From positions 97,400-161,399 of the forward strand of contig CAJNYU010002132.1 in assembly GCA_905331475.1 (NCBI GenBank): a stretch of DNA of 64,000 nt, given 5' to 3'. This DNA is from Rotaria socialis (taxonomy: Eukaryota > Rotifera > Eurotatoria > Philodinida > Philodinidae). Shown piece after piece: positions 60,809 through 64,000 of this stretch. Position numbers and translations under genes: made by a program. A model generated the notes under the pieces. That model was not told where the DNA came from. It saw nothing but the letters and a program-made list of their open reading frames with translations, and ran no database searches. The number at the start of each line of letters is the position of its first letter. Position 1 is the first letter of the stretch.

Positions 60809-62012
60809 CCCACGGAAAAAATTTCACTAAAAAAACGCGGTAAACCGCGGTTTCAAGCGGTATTTGGAAAACGCGGGAGTCAGACCTTTTAGGCGTCTCT
60901 AAAAAAACCGCTGAAAACCGCGTTTTTTTTAAATTGAATAAACGGTCTGACTACCCCGGTTTTTTTAAGCGCGTCAGTACGCGAACTCCCCAAGACGCGA
61001 TCAGACGCGGTTTTAAAAAAACGCAGAAACGTCGGTGATAATCGCGGTTTCAGAATACCGCATTTTTACAGTTGACCTGATCGCTTCGGTATGCTCAGGT
61101 GAGTTACCCTACGTGGGGTAGTGTAGTGAACTATGAGTTCCAATACTTCAAAGTCGCGTTGCAGCGACGAAGTTCATATTAAATTTTATAATACGTTACA
61201 GATAGTAAAGTGCGCACAATATCCTTTCTGTTCGTACACATTGTTGCAGTAACATCGTACGAAATGCGCAAAGACAATACTGCCAGTTTATGATACCCCG
61301 ACGCGGTTACAATCGAGTTCAACGCGGTTTATGACACCGCGACTAACTGCGTTGCAAATTACCGCGATTGCCGTTTAGTTCAACGCGGTTTATGATACCG
61401 CGACTAACCGCGTTGCAAATTACCGCGATTGCCGTTTAGTTCAACGCGGTTTACGATACCGCGACTAACCGCCTTGCAAATTACCGTGGTTACCATCGAG
61501 TTCAACGCGGTTTACGATACCTCGGTTTTTCTTGAAAAATCTTTTCAGTGTGGAAAAGACTTTATATCACATTTTTGAAGATATACTACGAACCTAATCA
61601 AAGGTCGCTGAGGTACTCAAACGTTCAAGCACAGAATGTGTTGAATATCATAAGCAGAATCTTCTCAGCACGTTTCATGAAGACGCGACTTACACTACCG
61701 CGTTGATACACATGATCACCGCGTTTTATAAAACCGCGACCAACCGCGACTTATTCTACCGCGTTGAGATACATCCTCACCGCGTTCCACAAAACCGCGA
61801 CCAACCGCGACTTATTCTACCGCGGTTACGCACATAATCACCGCGTTCCATAAAACCGCGACCAACCGCGACTTATTTTACCGCGTTGACACATATGATC
61901 ACCGCGTTTAACCGCGTTTTTTGTAGGACACCGCGGTGCATCATGGGAGAACCGCGATAACAATAAAATCCCGCGGTTGACCGCGATTTTTTCGAAATTT
62001 TTTTTCCGTGGG
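60809..62012. mobile_element. 1.2-kb CGCG-rich non-autonomous element with internal tandem repeats
   Basis: Ends CCCACGGAAAAAATTTC and its complement at 62012, each followed by an AACGCGGTAAACCGCGG-type segment. The interior has two arrays of about 60-bp units: about 61290-61520 (GATACCGCGACTAACCGCG, TTGCAAATTACCGCG) and about 61685-61920 (AAAACCGCGACCAACCGCGA, CTTATTCTACCGCG). Abundant CGCG is very unlike the AT-rich surroundings. No transposase; no target duplication seen. Confidence 0.8.
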
Positions 62013-62158
62013 CTGTTGTTTAAAATTTTTAAATCGAAAAGTGTTAAGAAATTTAAGTTAATATCATTTCAGGATAATCAAGTCGTATAGATAAATTTCA
62101 CCATTCTATCGGGCGACGCATAAAAGAACACTAGGCGTCTTCTACTTCGAAAAACAAT

Positions 62159-63942
62159 TTATATAATATAAGACCTGCGCAATAAATTTGTTGAATCTGT
62201 TGTTGCAATTGGTTCCAATAAATCGGAGTCCTTCAGTATGTTCTGGATGTTTAAAAAAAATGAATGGGCGATGAAGAAATTAAAACAAAAGTGAAATATT
62301 ACTTCTAGAAAAGTCGTCTGGTCATTGGTTTTGACTAGTTTGTTATGATAACAAAGAAAACCACTGAACCAAGGCATAAGTGTAGCTAGAAGGATAGCCA
62401 CAGAACTCTGTTTATGATCAATATATCCATACCTGAATTAAAATCTTTGAAATTTACTAGAGAAAGAAAAGTTGATTTTAACGTACCAAATATTATTCAG
62501 TACATTTTGTACTGCTCGGTGACCAATAAATCGCTTGGCATCAGCTTTTATAGCTAAATCTAACCACGTGGCATTACCATAGGCTGATATTTGTCTTATG
62601 ATCGCTTTCGTACAGATATATGGATCACTTTGATGAAAACGATCAAGTATTTCCACAGCCAAACCTTCAAATTCATCAGCTTTTTCATAATAGCGATTGT
62701 CATGGTTTTTATGAGCATATTTTCGATAGACTAATGCTGCAACTAATGCAGCACCTAAGCAAATATTTTCATATATATCCATGTTCATTTTTAGAAAAAC
62801 AACAAAAATCTTACGTACAAATTTTATTTTTACAACGTGCCCAAAATAGAAGATTAAGTTCATGTCGATCGGTTATTACCGACCAGAGAAAAAGTTCTTT
62901 GTCAACATCCATATGAAACTCAGAATAACCTGTTGAAGATTCAATTAGATGAAACAAAATATGTTAATCTTATATCTGTTGAGAGCAACTGTCTTCTATG
63001 AATAACACGTGCAAGGAAATTACTTTCTTCCAAAATATAAGGCACAACGAAAAGGATTCAATTATCATAACTTCCTAGGAATTATTATATTTTTCTCTGT
63101 TTAGTATCTCGAAGAGAGAGCATCTGTTTCTATGTAAACTTTCAACACACGATTTTGGCTGTTATATCTGTTTTTTTGGCACAGACAAAGTGAATATGGT
63201 TTTATTTCACTTTTTTTGTATAGGTTTGATTTATATTAGAAAAGTTCTAGTCACAATGGCGTTTACACTGCAAAAAGTAGGTGCATCCAATCAGCCATCT
63301 ATATTTAAGGACCTAACCTATTTCATTATTTTGTTTTTACGAAAATTTGCATGCAGAAAATGTTGAATACCTTCCGATGATAATTTTCTTCCATTACACA
63401 ACGATCTTAATGATAAAGCACTGGTATCGTAAGAGAATCCTATTTATTTTCATGTCTCTTTAGAGTCATTTTCCTATGCCTTCACTTTTTTTATGCATAT
63501 ACATTTTATATCTAGAGCTTATTTTAATGGCACATGATACAGCTAGATATTCACTAAATTCTGATGTTTTGATACCAACACTCATATAGATTATGAACAG
63601 TTCAATTGTGAGTTCACAGTTTTAGAAATTTTATGAAATAAGACAACTCAATAATGAACATTCTGTCAATTAATAAAAAAAGAATATTCATTTGAAAAGA
63701 AACTGACCTTCTATTGGTGGAATTTCAATAACTTCAGAAGCAGCTTCACTTTCACGTTGTGCATTTCTTCCGCATGGTACACAATAAGAAGATAGTGCAG
63801 GAATATTTAAACGAGTATCAGACGCTTGTTTTCCAGTGTTTAAAGCAACATCAATATCAAATAAATCACCTATTAGTGGTTGAATTATGTATTTATAAAT
63901 TGTAAATAATGGATCATCTGTTTGAGCTTTAATTGAATACCG
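62159..63942 (-). CDS. TRPM-like channel, cytosolic part only (5' end outside window)
   Basis: Five exons in phase: 63708-63942, 62819-62929, 62487-62754, 62303-62432, 62159-62242. The encoded segment resembles the C-terminal part of the TRPM homology region that precedes the channel: DKELFLWSVITDRHELNLLFW, ALVAALVYRKYAH, FEGLAVEILDRFHQSDPYICTKAIIRQ, GNATWLDLAIKADAKRFIGHRAVQNVLNNIWYGYID and ATLMPWFSG. TRPM channels then continue with about 60-100 linker residues and six membrane spans. Here the last exon ends in a stop at 62159 after LLRRSYII, and I find no pore or membrane exons in the following 9 kb, which are repeats. It is either a truncated gene or pseudogene, or has its 3' exons lost or misassembled. 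More 5' exons lie beyond 64000. Confidence 0.82.
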
Positions 63943-64000
63943 CTGTTATTACAATAAGAAAAACGAACATCAATAGATGAGTGAATAATTAAATAGGATC
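63943..64000 (-). other. Intron of the TRPM-like gene
   Basis: The minus-strand acceptor TTGTAATAACAG ends directly at the 63942 exon border; the intron runs to the window edge. Confidence 0.6.

Noticed and set aside
1-64000. tRNA, rRNA and CRISPR features
   Set aside because: No cloverleaf with a convincing T-loop, no rRNA sequence, and no spacer-repeat array was found; tandem repeats present are contiguous without spacers.

Overview
The window is eukaryotic nuclear DNA, AT-rich, with compact protein genes split by many very short introns (mostly 47-70 nt, GT..AG). Short introns, the animal gene set (Rac, Exo70, merlin/ERM, POU class 3, tetraspanin, perforin-2, TRPM), dispersed G-rich tracts resembling the bdelloid telomere repeat TGTGGG, and probable spliced-leader acceptor sites between closely spaced same-strand genes together suggest a rotifer, most likely a bdelloid (Adineta/Rotaria-like). 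That assignment is inference. I rebuilt exon-intron structures by hand, checking splice phase at every junction. The first letter of several computed ORFs was an alternative codon, so I chose the first ATG consistent with the family.

Layout. 1-12.3 kb is gene-dense: carboxypeptidase Q (partial, minus), an SLC35E1-like transporter, a CFAP97-like small protein, a proline-rich protein, a GRAMD1/Aster sterol transporter of 13 exons, and an unknown gene close behind it. 13.3-15.8 kb holds two tandem Nudix hydrolase genes; one is disrupted by a one-base assembly gap with duplicated flanks. 16.6-20.0 kb is a 12-exon merlin/ERM FERM protein. 20-30 kb is gene-poor apart from an intronless POU class 3 gene. 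30-42 kb carries a tetraspanin, an SLC43-like transporter, a TATA-driven glycine-rich protein and an SLC35D-like nucleotide-sugar transporter. 44.6-50.1 kb holds Rac followed 158 bp later by Exo70, a functionally linked pair in an operon-like arrangement. 50.5-52.9 kb is a perforin-2 (MPEG1)-like gene. 53-62 kb is gene-free and packed with nested non-autonomous transposons, inverted and tandem repeats and a second assembly gap. 62.2-64 kb holds the N-terminal part of a TRPM-like channel gene that appears to stop before its membrane domain.

The most distinctive content is the collection of small non-autonomous elements. Two have perfect 8-bp target duplications (hAT type). One 21-bp-TIR element lies in an Exo70 intron. 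There are long hairpin elements, and a family ending in CCCAGG with apparent 2-bp duplications, one copy of which lies in the MPEG1 intron. No single unprecedented multi-gene system is evident. The strongest leads are the CCCAGG family, the hairpin with telomere-like sequence at its tip, the CGCG-rich 1.2-kb element, and the truncated TRPM gene next to it.
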